In this document: piece by piece, positions 63,385 to 64,000 of the stretch
Layout of the letters: each line of letters starts with the position of its first letter
Position numbering within the stretch: position 1 is the stretch's first letter
NCBI RefSeq assembly: GCF_900176435.1
Contig: NZ_FWYE01000001.1
Span: forward strand, 372,001-436,000
Direction of reading: 5' to 3'
Source: Picrophilus oshimae DSM 9789
GTDB lineage: Archaea; Thermoplasmatota; Thermoplasmata; Thermoplasmatales; Thermoplasmataceae
DNA: 64,000 nucleotides
The notes under the pieces: model-generated
Told to the model about the DNA's origin: nothing
Database searches by the model: none
The model's input: only the letters and a program-made list of their open reading frames with translations
Made by a program: the position numbers and the translations under genes

Positions 63385-64000
63385 ATGATAACGCTCGTTG
63401 GTGGAACATTTAACTGTATTCATATAGGTCATAAGAGGCTTTTAAGGACTGCAATATCATTTAAAGACGATCTTATAATAGGTCTTACAAGCGATGATTA
63501 CACAAGGAAAAACAAGAGCTATAAAATACCATATGAAAAAAGAAAGATGGAGCTGGAAAGATTTATTTCAAAGTACACTGAAAGATTTATAATAAGGCCA
63601 ATTGATAGTCCATATGGAAGCACGCTTGAGGTAAATGAACCTGCAAGAATAGTTGTTTCGCCTGAGACCTATTTAAATGCATTAAAGATCAATGAGAGGC
63701 GTGCAGAGCTTGGGCTTATGCCAATAAATATTGTAAGAGTACCATTTGTTCTTGCCGAGGATTTATTTCCTGTTAGTTCAACAAGAATACTTAATAATGA
63801 GATAACAAAAACAGGAAAAAGAAAAAAAACAATAAAAATATCGATATCCACAGGAAATGATGTCAAGGAGCGTGCGCTTAAGGTCTTTTTGAGCAATCAC
63901 ATGAAAAATTTCAGGGTAACAAGAAACAGTGATTACAAACTGGAGGCCGAGCAACCATTTGGCAGTGATACTGAAAGATTTGCTGTTAAGAGGGCACTTT
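63385..64000 (+). CDS. coaD: Fused phosphopantetheine adenylyltransferase / DUF84 NTP phosphatase (3' end outside window)
   Basis: At least 205 residues, cut by the window end. Residues 1-145 are an archaeal phosphopantetheine adenylyltransferase: LVGGTFNCIHIGHKRLLRTA (HxGH nucleotidyl-transfer motif), IGLTSDDYTRKNK and the C-terminal LFPVSSTRILNNEI. From about residue 150 a second domain starts with IKISISTGNDVKERALKVFL and reaches EAEQPFGSDTERFAVKRAL, matching the DUF84 inosine/xanthosine triphosphatase family (canonical EQPxGxxE...GAxNRA). Bifunctional coaD-NTPase fusions have, I believe, been annotated in Thermoplasmatales. ATG 63385 is the only sensible start; an upstream ATG at 63377 meets a stop at once. 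Confidence 0.88.
   Translation, partial: MITLVGGTFNCIHIGHKRLLRTAISFKDDLIIGLTSDDYTRKNKSYKIPYEKRKMELERFISKYTERFIIRPIDSPYGSTLEVNEPARIVVSPETYLNALKINERRAELGLMPINIVRVPFVLAEDLFPVSSTRILNNEITKTGKRKKTIKISISTGNDVKERALKVFLSNHMKNFRVTRNSDYKLEAEQPFGSDTERFAVKRAL

Overview
This 64 kb window comes from a thermoacidophilic euryarchaeon of the order Thermoplasmatales. Picrophilus, or a close relative such as Ferroplasma, fits best; this is an inference from gene content and base composition, not a database match. Archaeal markers include the large subunit of DNA polymerase D, RNA polymerase subunit K, ABCE1/Rli1, NAC, Nob1, Tsr3, a class I CCA-adding enzyme, the tRNA-splicing endonuclease, a geranylgeranyl reductase for ether lipids, and zinc-containing ferredoxin. 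The DNA is AT-rich, uses ATA and AGG codons heavily, is densely packed with frequent ATGA overlaps, and often has a TATA-like box 24-28 bases before the start codon, which implies leaderless mRNAs. I saw no insertion sequence, prophage, CRISPR array or rRNA gene; it reads as stable core chromosome.

Layout. 1-6.9 kb: partial UbiA prenyltransferase, secreted protein, GTP cyclohydrolase II, DUF763, geranylgeranyl reductase, membrane protein, PhoU-like regulator, ribose-5-phosphate isomerase. 7.0-10.4 kb: a three-gene operon of a threonine-synthase-like PLP enzyme, a DUF1611 P-loop protein and a MurL-like PP-loop ATPase, the most unusual functional unit here. 10.4-20 kb: Tsr3, the operon CTP synthase / SCP2 protein / DNA polymerase DP2, an HTH regulator with a possible degenerate TraB-like partner, ABCE1, a small Thermoplasmata protein. 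20-23.8 kb: two MFS transporters and dihydropteroate synthase.

23.8-29.7 kb is a six-gene operon holding a whole 2-oxoacid dehydrogenase complex (E1 alpha, E1 beta, E2, E3) between lipoyl synthase and octanoyltransferase, so the complex and its cofactor attachment are encoded together. 29.7-34 kb: cobalamin adenosyltransferase, RpoK, MetRS, a sugar-nucleotide epimerase, a CBS protein. A 475-base AT-rich gap then precedes a sulfide:quinone oxidoreductase and its DUF1641 partner. At 36.4-36.7 kb a tRNA-Gln is followed almost at once by a small ubiquitin-like protein ending in Gly-Gly; an E1-like activating enzyme lies at 52.6-53.3 kb.

36.8-47.5 kb: ADP-forming acyl-CoA synthetase, CCA enzyme, NAC, glutamine synthetase, ValRS, argGH and a divergent HTH protein that may regulate argGH. 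47.5-58.5 kb: zinc ferredoxin, an eIF2B-like/NifX-like pair, transporters, the E1-like enzyme, Nob1, a degenerate Ras-like protein with EndA, ribosomal protein S2, GMP synthase subunit B, a stand-alone Lrp effector domain and an MscS channel. 58.6-64 kb: DUF1059 protein with HisRS, a Rieske protein overlapping a fused electron transfer flavoprotein (beta-alpha), an aminotransferase, and a cut-off fusion of phosphopantetheine adenylyltransferase with a DUF84 NTP phosphatase.
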